The position numbers and the translations under genes were made by a program. DNA of 64,000 nt from Morganella sibonii (GTDB lineage Bacteria; Pseudomonadota; Gammaproteobacteria; Enterobacterales; Enterobacteriaceae). This document shows positions 45,141 to 54,134 of the stretch, piece after piece (the first letter of the stretch is position 1; the number at the start of each line of letters is the position of its first letter). The stretch is taken from assembly GCF_040560245.1 (NCBI RefSeq), contig NZ_JAKMWP010000004.1. One strand, written 5' to 3'. The notes under the pieces are model-generated. The model searched no databases. It saw nothing but the letters and a program-made list of their open reading frames with translations, and was not told the DNA's origin.

Positions 45141-45186
45141 CCGGGTTTTGAACTGCAATGTGAATCTGATAACACAAGGAACATTG

Positions 45187-48015
45187 ATGCTGCCGCTGAC
45201 CCCGATACTCCGCCAGATTGCTGAGCGGGTAACCGCCCGGCTTGATACCGGCACGACGCCGTACTCTGAACAGGAAGAGATAATTTTTGCCGGCAGTGAT
45301 TTTGTGGCGGAGCAGTGCATCCGCCATCCGGATTGGTTATCTGCTTTGCGCAACACCCCGCCGCAACCGGATGAATGGCGCAATTATGCCGCCCGGCTGG
45401 CGGAGATGATGGCGGATACCGCGCAGGAAGAGGATGTGATGCGGGTGCTGCGTCTGTTTCGTTATCAGATGCTGATGCGTATTGCAGTGATGCAGCTCCT
45501 GCGCCGGAGTACGACAGAAGAGACGCTGCGCCAGATCAGCGAGCTGGCGGAAGTCCTGATTATCGCCGCCCGTGACTGGCTTTATCAGCGTTGTTGTGCG
45601 GACTGGGGCACGCCCTGTTCGCCGGACGGCAGTGCGATGCCGCTGCTGATCCTCGGAATGGGAAAGCTGGGCGGCGGTGAACTGAATTTCTCCTCCGATA
45701 TTGACCTCATTTTTGCTTATCCGGAAAACGGTGTCACGCAGGGTGGCCGTCGTGAACTGGAAAATGCGCAGTTCTTTACCCGGCTGGGACAAAAAATTAT
45801 CAGAATGCTGGATCACACGACGGCGGACGGTTTTGTTTACCGCGTGGATATGCGTCTGCGGCCGTTCGGCGACAGCGGGCCGCTGGTATTCAGTTTTTCC
45901 GCTCTCGAAGATTACTATCAGGAGCAGGGTCGTGACTGGGAGCGTTATGCGATGGTCAAAGCGCGCATTCTCGGTCGTGATGATTCTGCTTACAGTGAAA
46001 CGCTGCGCCGGATGCTGCGTCCGTTTGTTTACCGCCGTTATATCGATTTCAGTGTGATCCAGTCTCTGCGTAATATGAAAGGCATGATTGGCCGCGAAGT
46101 CCGGCGGCGCGGGCTGACAAACAATATCAAGCTCGGTGCCGGGGGCATCCGGGAAGTGGAGTTTATCACCCAGGTCTTTCAGCTGATCCGCGGCGGGCGT
46201 GAACCGGGGTTACAGACACAATCCCTGCATGCGGCGCTGGCGGAAATTGCCCGGCTGGGGCTGCTTGGTGAGGAACAGGTCGCGCAGCTGCTGGATGCTT
46301 ATGCTTATCTGCGGCGGCTGGAAAACCTGTTGCAGGCCATTAATGACAGCCAGACACAGACGCTGCCGGACTCGCCTGTTGATCAGGCGCGGCTGGCTCA
46401 GGGAATGGATGCCGCCTCGTGGGCGGATCTGGAAACGGTGCTGAACAGCAAAATGGCGGCAGTACATCAGATCTTTACCGACCTTATCGGTGAGGATGAT
46501 GAGGAAAGTGACGATGAAACCGCGTTACAGCCTTTTATCTCGTTGTGGGAGAGTGAGCCGGAACTGAATGATATCACCTCACTGTTTCAGCTGAACGAGG
46601 ATGATGCCGCGCAGTTTCTGACCGGTTTACAGGGATTCCGTCAGGATCTCGGTAAGCGGACCATCGGGCCGCGCGGGCGGGATGTGCTCGATCAGCTGCT
46701 GCCCAAACTGCTGGCGAAACTGGCGCCGCAGCCGGATGCGCAACGGGTGTTACAACGTCTGACGCCGCTGCTGCTCAGTATTGTCAGCCGGACAACCTAT
46801 CTGGAGCTGCTGCTGGAATCTGATGTGGTGCTGACGCACGTGGTGCGGTTGTGTGCGGCATCCCCGATGATAGCCGTGCAACTGGCGCGTCATCCGCTGC
46901 TGCTTGATGAACTGCTGGACCCGGCATCGCTCTATCAGCCGTTACCGCTGAATGCGTACCGTGATGAGCTGCGTCAGTATCTGATGCGGGTTCCGGAGGA
47001 GGATGAGGAACAGCAGCTTGAGGCTCTCCGCCAGTTTAAACAGGCGCAGCTGCTGCGGATCGCGGCGGAAGATATCACCGGTGTGCTGCCGGTGATGAAA
47101 GTAAGTGATCACCTGACCTGGCTGGCGGAAGCAATGATCGCCGCCGTGGTACAGCAGGCGTGGGGGCAGATGGTCAGACGCTACGGAGAACCCGCACATC
47201 TGACCCGCGGCGGGGATAAAGGCTTTGCGGTGATTGGCTACGGCAAGCTGGGCGGCTGGGAACTGGGCTACAGCTCGGATCTCGACCTGGTATTCCTGCT
47301 GGATTGTCCGGAAGGCACACAAACCACCGGCCCGCGTGAAATCGACGCGCGGCAGTTCTATCTGCGTCTGGCGCAGCGCATTATGCATCTGTTCAGCACC
47401 CGCACGTCATCCGGCGTGCTGTATGAGGTGGATGCCCGTCTGCGCCCGTCCGGAGAGGCCGGGATGCTGGTCAGCACTTTGGAAGCGTTTGCGGATTACC
47501 AGCAGAACAGTGCCTGGACCTGGGAACATCAGGCTCTGATCCGTGCCCGCCAGGTGTATGGCGATGAGGCGATTGCCGCCCGTTTTGACGGCATCCGCCG
47601 TGATATTTTGTGCCGTCAGCGTGATAACGCGCAACTGAAACAGGATGTCCGTGAGATGCGTGAAAAAATGTATCAGCATCTCGGCAGCCGTGACGACAGT
47701 GTGTTTAACATCAAAACTGATCCGGGCGGGATCACGGATATTGAATTTATCGCCCAGTATCTGGTACTGCGTTTTGCGCCGGAAAATAAGGCACTGATCC
47801 GCTGGTCTGATAATGTCCGGATTTTTGAACTGATGGCAAACTATGATGTGATGCCGGAAGAGGAATCTCTGCGGCTGACCGCGGCTTATATTATGATGCG
47901 CGACAGGCTGCATCATCTCTCGTTGCAGGATAAGTCCGGTGTGGTACCGCTGACCGGATTTGCCGCAGAGCGCGAATTTGTCCGTGCCCGCTGGCTGCAC
48001 TGGCTCGGGGAATAA
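45187..48015 (+). CDS. glnE: Bifunctional glutamine synthetase adenylyltransferase/deadenylylase
   Basis: A 942-residue protein (E. coli GlnE 946). Two homologous nucleotidyltransferase domains flank a helical linker: the N-terminal deadenylylase with GMGKLGGGELNFSSDIDL (D171/D173), and the C-terminal adenylylase with GYGKLGGWELGYSSDLDL at about 685-703. PII and glutamine set which activity prevails, tuning glutamine synthetase to nitrogen supply. I chose ATG 45187, with AAGGA 8 nt upstream. The open frame extends to 44983 inside ygiF, but that segment has no similarity to GlnE. Confidence 0.97.
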   Translation: MLPLTPILRQIAERVTARLDTGTTPYSEQEEIIFAGSDFVAEQCIRHPDWLSALRNTPPQPDEWRNYAARLAEMMADTAQEEDVMRVLRLFRYQMLMRIAVMQLLRRSTTEETLRQISELAEVLIIAARDWLYQRCCADWGTPCSPDGSAMPLLILGMGKLGGGELNFSSDIDLIFAYPENGVTQGGRRELENAQFFTRLGQKIIRMLDHTTADGFVYRVDMRLRPFGDSGPLVFSFSALEDYYQEQGRDWERYAMVKARILGRDDSAYSETLRRMLRPFVYRRYIDFSVIQSLRNMKGMIGREVRRRGLTNNIKLGAGGIREVEFITQVFQLIRGGREPGLQTQSLHAALAEIARLGLLGEEQVAQLLDAYAYLRRLENLLQAINDSQTQTLPDSPVDQARLAQGMDAASWADLETVLNSKMAAVHQIFTDLIGEDDEESDDETALQPFISLWESEPELNDITSLFQLNEDDAAQFLTGLQGFRQDLGKRTIGPRGRDVLDQLLPKLLAKLAPQPDAQRVLQRLTPLLLSIVSRTTYLELLLESDVVLTHVVRLCAASPMIAVQLARHPLLLDELLDPASLYQPLPLNAYRDELRQYLMRVPEEDEEQQLEALRQFKQAQLLRIAAEDITGVLPVMKVSDHLTWLAEAMIAAVVQQAWGQMVRRYGEPAHLTRGGDKGFAVIGYGKLGGWELGYSSDLDLVFLLDCPEGTQTTGPREIDARQFYLRLAQRIMHLFSTRTSSGVLYEVDARLRPSGEAGMLVSTLEAFADYQQNSAWTWEHQALIRARQVYGDEAIAARFDGIRRDILCRQRDNAQLKQDVREMREKMYQHLGSRDDSVFNIKTDPGGITDIEFIAQYLVLRFAPENKALIRWSDNVRIFELMANYDVMPEEESLRLTAAYIMMRDRLHHLSLQDKSGVVPLTGFAAEREFVRARWLHWLGE

Positions 48016-48105
48016 ATACCGGCGGCCGTACGCGGATTTTCTGTCCGGTGGCCGGTTTGTGATATTATCAGCAATAATTTCGTTATTCATAAGGTGGAGC
48101 AGGGA

Positions 48106-49533
48106 ATGAAAGTAACACTCCCGGATTTTCAGAATGCCGCAGTTTTAGTCGTCGGTGATGTGATGTTAGATCGTTACTGGCACGGGCCGACCAGCCGGAT
48201 CTCCCCGGAAGCCCCGGTGCCGGTGGTTAAAGTCACTGAAATTGAAGAGCGTCCCGGCGGCGCGGCAAACGTGGCTATGAACATCGCCTCTCTGGGAGCG
48301 AATTCCCGCCTCGTGGGTCTGACCGGTATTGATGACGCCGCCCGCGCACTGACCGAGCGTCTGAATGATGTCAAAGTCCGCTGTGATTTTGTCGGCCTGC
48401 CGACACACCCGACGATCACCAAGCTGCGCGTGTTATCCCGCAGCCAGCAGCTGATCCGCCTGGATTTTGAAGAAGGTTTTTCGGATGTCGATCCGCAGCC
48501 GATACTCGAACGTATCGCACAGGCGCTGCCGCACATCGGCGCACTGGTGCTGTCTGATTACGCCAAAGGCGCGCTGGCGCATGTGGAAGAGATGATCGCA
48601 CTGGCCCGTAAATCCGGCGTGCCGATCCTGATCGACCCGAAAGGCACCGATTTTGCCCGTTATCGCGGCGCAACCCTGCTGACACCGAATATGTCAGAGT
48701 TTGAAGCCGTGGCCGGAAAATGCACCGATAATGCCGATATCGAAGAAAAAGGCCTGAAAGTTATCCGTGATTTTGATTTACAGGCACTGCTGGTGACCCG
48801 CTCCGAGCAGGGCATGAGCCTGCTGCGTCCGGGACAACCGGCTCTGCATCTGCCGACACTGGCTCAGGAAGTCTTTGATGTGACCGGTGCCGGGGATACG
48901 GTAATCGGTGTGCTGGCAACTTCGCTGGCGGCCGGAAAAACCCTGGATGAATCCTGTGCGCTGGCGAATGCGGCGGCGGGTGTCGTGGTCGGTAAGCTGG
49001 GGACATCCACGGTTTCACCGGTTGAGCTGGAAAATGCCGTGCGCGGCCGCAGTGATAACGGCTTTGGTGTGATGACCGAAGAAGAGCTGCACCAGGCCGT
49101 GGCGGATGCCCGTCAGCGCGGCGAGAAAGTGGTGATGACCAACGGCTGCTTTGATATTCTGCACGCCGGACATGTTTCTTATCTTGCCAATGCCCGCAAA
49201 CTGGGAGATCGCCTGATTGTGGCGGTGAACAGTGATGCTTCCACCAAACGCCTGAAAGGCGAAAGCCGTCCTGTTAACCCGCTGGATCAGCGCATGATTG
49301 TGCTCGGCGCACTGGGTGCCGTGGATTGGGTGGTGCCGTTTGAGGAAGATACACCGCAGCGTCTGATTGCCTCCGTCCTGCCGGATGTGCTGGTGAAAGG
49401 CGGGGATTACCGTCCGGAAGAGATTGCCGGCAGTGAGGAAGTATGGGCCGCAGGCGGCGAAGTGAAAGTCCTCAATTTTGAGGATGGCATTTCGACCACC
49501 AATATCATCAATACTATCAATAAATCAAAGTAA
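48106..49533 (+). CDS. hldE: Bifunctional heptose kinase / heptose-1-phosphate adenylyltransferase
   Basis: A 475-residue fusion (E. coli HldE 477). The N-terminal ribokinase-like domain has ERPGGAANVAMNIASLG near residue 46 and the catalytic DVTGAGDTVIG near residue 262. The C-terminal cytidylyltransferase-like domain carries TNGCFDILHAGHVSYL near residue 346. It makes ADP-glycero-manno-heptose for the LPS inner core. The ATG at 48106 gives the E. coli start (MKVTLPDF), with GGAG upstream; a GTG at 48094 is rejected. A 12-bp inverted repeat follows. Confidence 0.97.
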   Translation: MKVTLPDFQNAAVLVVGDVMLDRYWHGPTSRISPEAPVPVVKVTEIEERPGGAANVAMNIASLGANSRLVGLTGIDDAARALTERLNDVKVRCDFVGLPTHPTITKLRVLSRSQQLIRLDFEEGFSDVDPQPILERIAQALPHIGALVLSDYAKGALAHVEEMIALARKSGVPILIDPKGTDFARYRGATLLTPNMSEFEAVAGKCTDNADIEEKGLKVIRDFDLQALLVTRSEQGMSLLRPGQPALHLPTLAQEVFDVTGAGDTVIGVLATSLAAGKTLDESCALANAAAGVVVGKLGTSTVSPVELENAVRGRSDNGFGVMTEEELHQAVADARQRGEKVVMTNGCFDILHAGHVSYLANARKLGDRLIVAVNSDASTKRLKGESRPVNPLDQRMIVLGALGAVDWVVPFEEDTPQRLIASVLPDVLVKGGDYRPEEIAGSEEVWAAGGEVKVLNFEDGISTTNIINTINKSK

Positions 49534-49546
49534 CAGACTGATTATT

Positions 49547-49573
49547 CAGGAGATACGCATTGCGTATCTCCTG
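49547..49573. terminator. Long inverted repeat between hldE and ubiK
   Basis: CAGGAGATACGC (49547-49558) and GCGTATCTCCTG (49562-49573) form a perfect 12-bp stem with an ATT loop between two convergent genes. There is no T tract on either side, so termination efficiency is unclear. Confidence 0.5.
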
Positions 49574-49579
49574 TTGTCA

Positions 49580-49840
49580 TTACTCGCCGCCTTTTTCCGC
49601 CAGGCGCGCTTCCAGCTCTGCCAGACGTTTCTCCATCTGCGACAGCTTTTCGCGGGTACGCAGCAGCACCTGTGTCTGCACATCAAACTCTTCGCGGTTG
49701 ACTAAATCCAGCTTACCAAGCTGTGACTGTAAAACAGCCCGCATCTTTTTATCGATATCCGCTCCGATCTCCCGCACACCTTTCGGCAGTGCGCTTTGCA
49801 GCTGTGTGGCAATCTGTTCAATTTTTTTCGGGTCAATCAT
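49580..49840 (-). CDS. ubiK: Ubiquinone biosynthesis accessory factor UbiK (YqiC)
   Basis: An 86-residue protein (E. coli 96). It starts MIDPKKIEQIATQLQSALP and has the conserved LVNREEFDVQTQVLLRTREKL, followed by a C-terminal coiled coil (about residues 52-83). UbiK assists the Ubi complex with UbiJ for aerobic ubiquinone synthesis and can fuse membranes in vitro. The C-terminal proline-rich tail of E. coli is missing. ATG 49840 is chosen over the upstream frame start, which lacks similarity. It is convergent with hldE. Confidence 0.93.
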   Translation of the reverse strand: MIDPKKIEQIATQLQSALPKGVREIGADIDKKMRAVLQSQLGKLDLVNREEFDVQTQVLLRTREKLSQMEKRLAELEARLAEKGGE

Positions 49841-49983
49841 GATTTTTCCTTTCTGAGCCGGAGGATCGTTATGCCGCAAATAGTAACCTGTTACGGGATT
49901 CTGAACCAGTCTGAGTTCTCATTTTGAGCTCCCTGTAAAAATAACCACTGGCCGGGATGATTTATCGGGGGTATAGTGATCAC

Positions 49984-50128
49984 GCTATCTCAGGGCGGGG
50001 TGAAAGTCCCCACCGGCGGTAAACATTCCAGTGCGAATGAAGCCCGCGAGCGCTTCACCCAGGTGAAGGTCAGCAGATCCGGTGTAATTCCGGGGCCGAC
50101 GGTTATAGTCCGGATGGGAGAGAGTCAG
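49984..50128 (+). ncRNA. FMN riboswitch (RFN element)
   Basis: The full FMN aptamer is present: TCTCAGGGCGGGGTGAAAGT, CCCCACCGGCGGTAA, AGCCCGCGAGCG, the core GATCCGGTGTAATTCCGGGG, CCGACGGTTATAGTCCGGAT, and closing GGGAGAGAG. It matches the E. coli ribB leader almost base for base in the conserved parts. It binds FMN and lowers ribB expression. A hairpin (CGGGCG / CGCCCG, 50136-50152) follows directly and may belong to the expression platform. The start codon of ribB is about 165 bp further on. Confidence 0.96.
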
Positions 50129-50294
50129 CATCAGCCGGGCGAAATCCGCCCGTCCGATCGCATATCATCAATTATCTGTGCGGGTAACAACCTGCTGCGG
50201 CATGGTTTTATGACATGGCTTTATGATATGTATGCAACTCCTAAGATGCCCTGGTTCTGGTAATCATTTTTAATTACGATGAGGTTTATTTACC

Positions 50295-50948
50295 ATGAAT
50301 CAGACGCTGTTATCAGATTACGGCAATCCGATTGAACGTGCAGAACGTGCCATTGCAGCTATCCGTCAGGGACGGGGCGTTATGGTACTCGATGATGAAA
50401 ACCGCGAAAACGAAGGCGACATGGTGTTCGCCGCCGAAACCATGACCGTTGAGCAGATGGCGCTGACCATCCGTCACGGCAGCGGTATTGTGTGCCTGTG
50501 CCTGACTGACGAACGCCGTCAGCAGCTTGACCTGCCGATGATGGTGGAGAACAACTCCAGCCAGTTCAAAACCGGTTTTACGGTGACGATTGAAGCCGCT
50601 CACGGTGTGACCACCGGGGTTTCTGCGGCAGACCGCATCACCACAATCCGTGCCGCAGTCGCGGATGGCGCTGTACCGGCGGATCTGAACCGTCCGGGGC
50701 ATGTGTTCCCGCTGCGTGCGCAGAATGGCGGAGTATTAACCCGCCGCGGTCATACCGAAGCGTCTGTAGACCTGGCAACTCTCGCCGGTCTGAAGCCGTA
50801 CGGTGTGCTGTGTGAACTGACCAACGACGACGGCTCAATGGCCCGTGCACCGGAAGTTATCGTGTTTGCAAAACAACATGATATGCCGGTCGTGACGATT
50901 GATGACCTGGTTCAGTACCGCGAACAGTTAATGGCGAAAGCGGGCTGA
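50295..50948 (+). CDS. ribB: 3,4-dihydroxy-2-butanone-4-phosphate synthase
   Basis: A 217-residue enzyme of exactly E. coli RibB length. It converts ribulose-5-phosphate to the four-carbon unit of riboflavin. The acidic active-site loop DDENRENEGDMVF is near residue 33, and VTTGVSAADRITT and PGHVFPLRAQ follow. GATGAGGTTTATTTACC carries the ribosome site. It is a single-gene unit governed by the FMN riboswitch and ending at the terminator 50992-51020. It links to ribF at 24071 through the same pathway. Confidence 0.97.
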   Translation: MNQTLLSDYGNPIERAERAIAAIRQGRGVMVLDDENRENEGDMVFAAETMTVEQMALTIRHGSGIVCLCLTDERRQQLDLPMMVENNSSQFKTGFTVTIEAAHGVTTGVSAADRITTIRAAVADGAVPADLNRPGHVFPLRAQNGGVLTRRGHTEASVDLATLAGLKPYGVLCELTNDDGSMARAPEVIVFAKQHDMPVVTIDDLVQYREQLMAKAG

Positions 50949-50991
50949 GATCACTGACAGGGTCAGTAACTGAACAGACTGAAATCCTGAG

Positions 50992-51020
50992 AATGCCGCT
51001 GCTGACACAGCGGCATTTTT
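50992..51020 (+). terminator. Terminator of ribB
   Basis: A 10-bp stem, AATGCCGCTG / CAGCGGCATT, with a six-base loop and a T run, lies 44 bp after the ribB stop. Confidence 0.88.
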
Positions 51021-51133
51021 GTATCTGTGTCCCCGTCATATTTTTTGAACAACTTCATCATGATTACCCTGCGTGATAAATCCCGGAATGGCATACACTG
51101 ATCTCAGTGAACAATTTTTGTGTGAGGTCAGCA

Positions 51134-51913
51134 ATGAAACGATTACCGGCTCTGTTTGCAGGTCACGGCAGCCCGATGAATGTCCTGGAAACCAACCGTT
51201 ATACTGAAACCTGGCGGCAACTGGGAGAACAGATGCCGCGCCCGTCCGCCATTCTGGTGATTTCCGCACACTGGTATACGCAGGGGACGTGGCTGACATC
51301 GGCTGCACATCCGCGCACTATCCATGATTTTCGCGGTTTCCCGCAGGCACTGCATGAAACGGAATATCCGGCTCCCGGATCATCTGCGCTGGTGGCGCGG
51401 GTAAAAGATCTGCTCAGTAATGACAATATCGGGGAAGATCACGGTGAATGGGGGTTAGATCACGGCAGCTGGGGGATCTTAGTGAAAATGTATCCGGATG
51501 CGGATATCCCGGTGGTACAGCTCAGCCTCGACGGCAGCAAACCGGCGCAATGGCATTACGATACCGGCCGTAAGCTGGCTGCGTTGCGTGATGAAGGGAT
51601 ACTGGTCCTCGGCAGTGGTAATGTGGTGCATAATCTGCGTGAGATGGACTGGCAGAATGCGCAGGCGGAACCTTATCCGTGGGCGGTAAGCTTTAATAAT
51701 TTCGTGCGGGATAACCTGGAGAGCGACACCCGGCCGCATCCGCTGGTGAATGCGCTTGAGCGCGAAGATGGCAAACGGTCGAATCCGTCGCCGGAACATT
51801 ATCTGCCGCTGCTCTATATCCTGGGTCTGCGGCAGGGCAGTGAACCTGTCACCGTACCGGTGGATGGTATTGAATCCGGCTCACTGAGTATGCTGACAGT
51901 CAAAGTCGGCTGA
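51134..51913 (+). CDS. ygiD: LigB-type extradiol dioxygenase YgiD
   Basis: A 259-residue member of the class III extradiol dioxygenase family (E. coli YgiD 262). Metal-ligand candidates are in FAGHGSPMN near residue 12, SAHWYTQG near residue 44 and GLDHGSWGIL near residue 107. Characterised E. coli YgiD is a zinc-containing DOPA 4,5-dioxygenase in vitro; the physiological substrate is unknown. ATG 51134 has GAGG at 51123-51126; the longer frame start at 51107 is upstream of this site. It lies between ribB and ygiC, convergent with the latter. Confidence 0.92.
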   Translation: MKRLPALFAGHGSPMNVLETNRYTETWRQLGEQMPRPSAILVISAHWYTQGTWLTSAAHPRTIHDFRGFPQALHETEYPAPGSSALVARVKDLLSNDNIGEDHGEWGLDHGSWGILVKMYPDADIPVVQLSLDGSKPAQWHYDTGRKLAALRDEGILVLGSGNVVHNLREMDWQNAQAEPYPWAVSFNNFVRDNLESDTRPHPLVNALEREDGKRSNPSPEHYLPLLYILGLRQGSEPVTVPVDGIESGSLSMLTVKVG

Positions 51914-51930
51914 CGATGTCTTTTCGCTAT

Positions 51931-51968
51931 AAAAAATCCCCGCGATACCGGATATCGCGGGGATTTTT
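51931..51968. terminator. Bidirectional terminator between ygiD and ygiC
   Basis: A perfect 12-bp stem, ATCCCCGCGATA / TATCGCGGGGAT, is flanked by six A and five T, so it serves both convergent genes. Confidence 0.92.
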
Positions 51969-51989
51969 GTTTCAGCCGAAGACTATTCG

Positions 51990-53150
51990 TCAGTCAATAA
52001 TGACATGCGGATAGAAACGGGAGAGATCCTGGGTGATCAGCTCTTTATCTTCACGGATACAGATCCCGGCAGATTCATCATTCACCAGCCAGCTTCCCAC
52101 GAGGGTATAGCTGTCGCCGAATTTCGGCAGGGGATGGAACTGCTGGACAATCATACCCTCTTCACCGTAAGGGCCGTCCGCGGCGGCAATTTCCTTGCCG
52201 TTTTCGATAATACGGATGTTGGCACCTTCGCGGGAGAACAATGGCTTGATAACGTAGCTTTCCATTTCCGGATACGGTTTATCCGCAAAATAAGCAGGCA
52301 GCAGGTTCGGGTGATCCGGGAACATTTCCCACAGCATCGGCAGCAGGGCTTTGTTGGAAATAATGCTCTTCCAGGCCGGTTCCAGCCAGCGTACACCGGC
52401 ATCCGTCAGCTTGGTGGAGAAAATCTCCCGCATCATAAATTCCCACGGATAGAGTTTAAACATATTGCTGATAATCTGATCCTGAAGATCAGTAAACTCA
52501 CCGCGATCGCCCAGCCCGATATCTTCAATAAACAGAAAATCAGTAGTGACACCGGCTTCCTGTGCACAATCCTGTAAATACTGGATGGTGCCGCGATCTT
52601 CCACAGAATCCTGACAGCAGGCCATATGCAGATAACGGAACCCGTACTCTTCTGCCAGCACACCGAAGCGCTCAATCAGCTTTTCCTGAATACCGTTGAA
52701 CTGATCGGCATTTTCCGGCAGATTTCCGGCGGCGATCTGGTCTTCCAGCCAGATCCACTGGAAAAAAGCGGATTCGTACAGTGACGTCGGTGTATCCGCA
52801 TTGTTTTCCAGTAACTTCGGCGGATTTACGCCGTCATAAGCCAGATCCAGGCGGGAATAGAGCGACGGCTGGCGGGTTGCCCATGACTCACGCACGAAAT
52901 CCCGGCAGTGTTTCGGGATTTGAAAACGGGCCATCAGCTCGTCACTTTGAGTGACTTTATCCACCACCTGAAGACACATCTGATGCAGTTCGTTAGTCAC
53001 TTCCTCGATTTCATCGATTTGTGCCAGCGTGAACTGATAACAGGCATCTTCTGACCAGTACGGTTCGCCGTACATGGTATGAAAATGAAAGCCGAATTCC
53101 TCGGCTTTCCCGCGCCAGTCAGGGCGCTCGCTAATCGGTACGCGTTTCAT
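51990..53150 (-). CDS. ygiC: Glutathionylspermidine synthase-like ATP-grasp protein YgiC
   Basis: A 386-residue protein of exactly E. coli YgiC length and with similarity throughout (for example LLENNADTPTSLYE near 112 and SIISNKALLPMLWEMF near 262). It belongs to the C-terminal synthetase family of GspS, which ligates peptide-like substrates with ATP. Its own substrate is unknown and it lacks the amidase domain. It lies 5 bp after ygiB on the same strand, so the two form an operon as in E. coli. Confidence 0.93.
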   Translation of the reverse strand: MKRVPISERPDWRGKAEEFGFHFHTMYGEPYWSEDACYQFTLAQIDEIEEVTNELHQMCLQVVDKVTQSDELMARFQIPKHCRDFVRESWATRQPSLYSRLDLAYDGVNPPKLLENNADTPTSLYESAFFQWIWLEDQIAAGNLPENADQFNGIQEKLIERFGVLAEEYGFRYLHMACCQDSVEDRGTIQYLQDCAQEAGVTTDFLFIEDIGLGDRGEFTDLQDQIISNMFKLYPWEFMMREIFSTKLTDAGVRWLEPAWKSIISNKALLPMLWEMFPDHPNLLPAYFADKPYPEMESYVIKPLFSREGANIRIIENGKEIAAADGPYGEEGMIVQQFHPLPKFGDSYTLVGSWLVNDESAGICIREDKELITQDLSRFYPHVIID

Positions 53151-53155
53151 GCAAA

Positions 53156-53824
53156 TCAGCCGCCCATTGAACGGGAAGATGAACTGCTGCCGGATGAGCG
53201 CTGCATCGTGTTTTGTTTCGCCACGCTGTCACCGAACCCGCCACGCGTGGTGGTGGTTGTGGTGGCCGGTTTTGGTGCCATGGCAGTTTTCGGCACAGTC
53301 ATGCTGCGCCCGCCGGTGGCGGAACCGTAGTTCTTGCCGGTGGCATCAACAAATTTACCGTTAGCCGGGCTTGCCGGGTTACGGGACGTGAACAGCGGCT
53401 GAGAGGCTGCTGCACCACCGCCCATCATACGGCCCATCATATAACCGGCCATCAGCGGCATCCAGAAGCTGCCGGAAGCCTGGGCAGGCTGTTGCTGCTG
53501 GCTGTTGTTTGCCAGCTCAGTGGGTGCCTGAGTACACTGGGCTTCACCGAATTCCGCCACACAGTCTTCACGGGTGGCATATTTCGGTGCAGTTTTTGCC
53601 GCTTCTTCCAGCGCGTTGTTATAAGCAGTGGTGCATTCACCGGCCTGTGACGGGTTCGCGGCGGAGCACTGCTCTGCGGTGGTGTAGAGCGCAACGGTTT
53701 CATCGGCTTCATCGCAGGCGGTTAACATCAGAACAGCGCCGACAGCAGCCGCAACAGGTGCCAGGCGGTACTGACGCCAGGTTTTGCGGAAAGCGTCGCG
53801 GTTAATATTCTTGGTGCGTTTCAT
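53156..53824 (-). CDS. ygiB: DUF1190 lipoprotein-like protein YgiB
   Basis: A 222-residue protein (E. coli YgiB 223). It has a basic N-terminus, a hydrophobic stretch ending in LMLTAC, which looks like a lipobox with Cys at about residue 37, and a Ser/Gly/Thr-rich C-terminus ending SRSMGG. The middle GSFWMPLMAGYMMGRMMGGG is Met- and Gly-rich. Function is unknown. I used ATG 53824, which reproduces the E. coli start MKRTKN; the frame extends upstream without similarity. It precedes ygiC and follows, after a gap with two terminators, tolC. Its location next to tolC is conserved. Confidence 0.92.
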   Translation of the reverse strand: MKRTKNINRDAFRKTWRQYRLAPVAAAVGAVLMLTACDEADETVALYTTAEQCSAANPSQAGECTTAYNNALEEAAKTAPKYATREDCVAEFGEAQCTQAPTELANNSQQQQPAQASGSFWMPLMAGYMMGRMMGGGAAASQPLFTSRNPASPANGKFVDATGKNYGSATGGRSMTVPKTAMAPKPATTTTTTRGGFGDSVAKQNTMQRSSGSSSSSRSMGG

Positions 53825-54090
53825 TGTCATCGTTGTAATATCCGGAAACGGTTTCATGGAGAGGTAATTACTGTCTAGGATAGGGGAAAACTGTGTGAAA
53901 TTAAAGCAATAATCTGCTTTTTGCATCTGATGTGAATTAAATTGGTTTAACAGAAAAAAAAGATACCGGTATCGCGGTATTTTTACCGACAAAATGTGTC
54001 CGTCAGGCGTAATTATATTGCGGATTACGCTATATAACCTGATATTTCACTGCCCGGCAGAAATATTGTCCTTATACACAGTAAAAGCAC
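53825..54090. other. Intergenic region between tolC and ygiB
   Basis: With the tolC terminator this is a 310-bp gap. It contains the second terminator-like hairpin at 53953-53979 and presumably the ygiB promoter. I see no gene. Confidence 0.5.
53953..53979 (-). terminator. Terminator-like hairpin upstream of ygiB
   Basis: On the minus strand TACCG-CGATAC-CGGTA is followed by TC and eight T. It lies 129 bp before the ygiB start and well beyond the tolC terminator. It may be a backup terminator or an attenuator in the ygiB leader. Confidence 0.55.
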
Positions 54091-54113
54091 AAAAAAACCC
54101 GCCGGAGCGGGTT
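54091..54113 (-). terminator. Terminator of tolC
   Basis: On the minus strand AACCCGC-TCCG-GCGGGTT is followed by further T residues, 22 bp after the tolC stop. Confidence 0.88.
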
Positions 54114-54134
54114 TATCGTCATATCGTATGAAGA

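Noticed and set aside
44983..45186. N-terminal extension of glnE into ygiF.
   Set aside because: The extension lacks similarity to GlnE, and AAGGA supports ATG 45187.
49976..50263. A 95-codon frame over the ribB leader.
   Set aside because: It lies on the FMN riboswitch; the conserved RNA structure explains the sequence.
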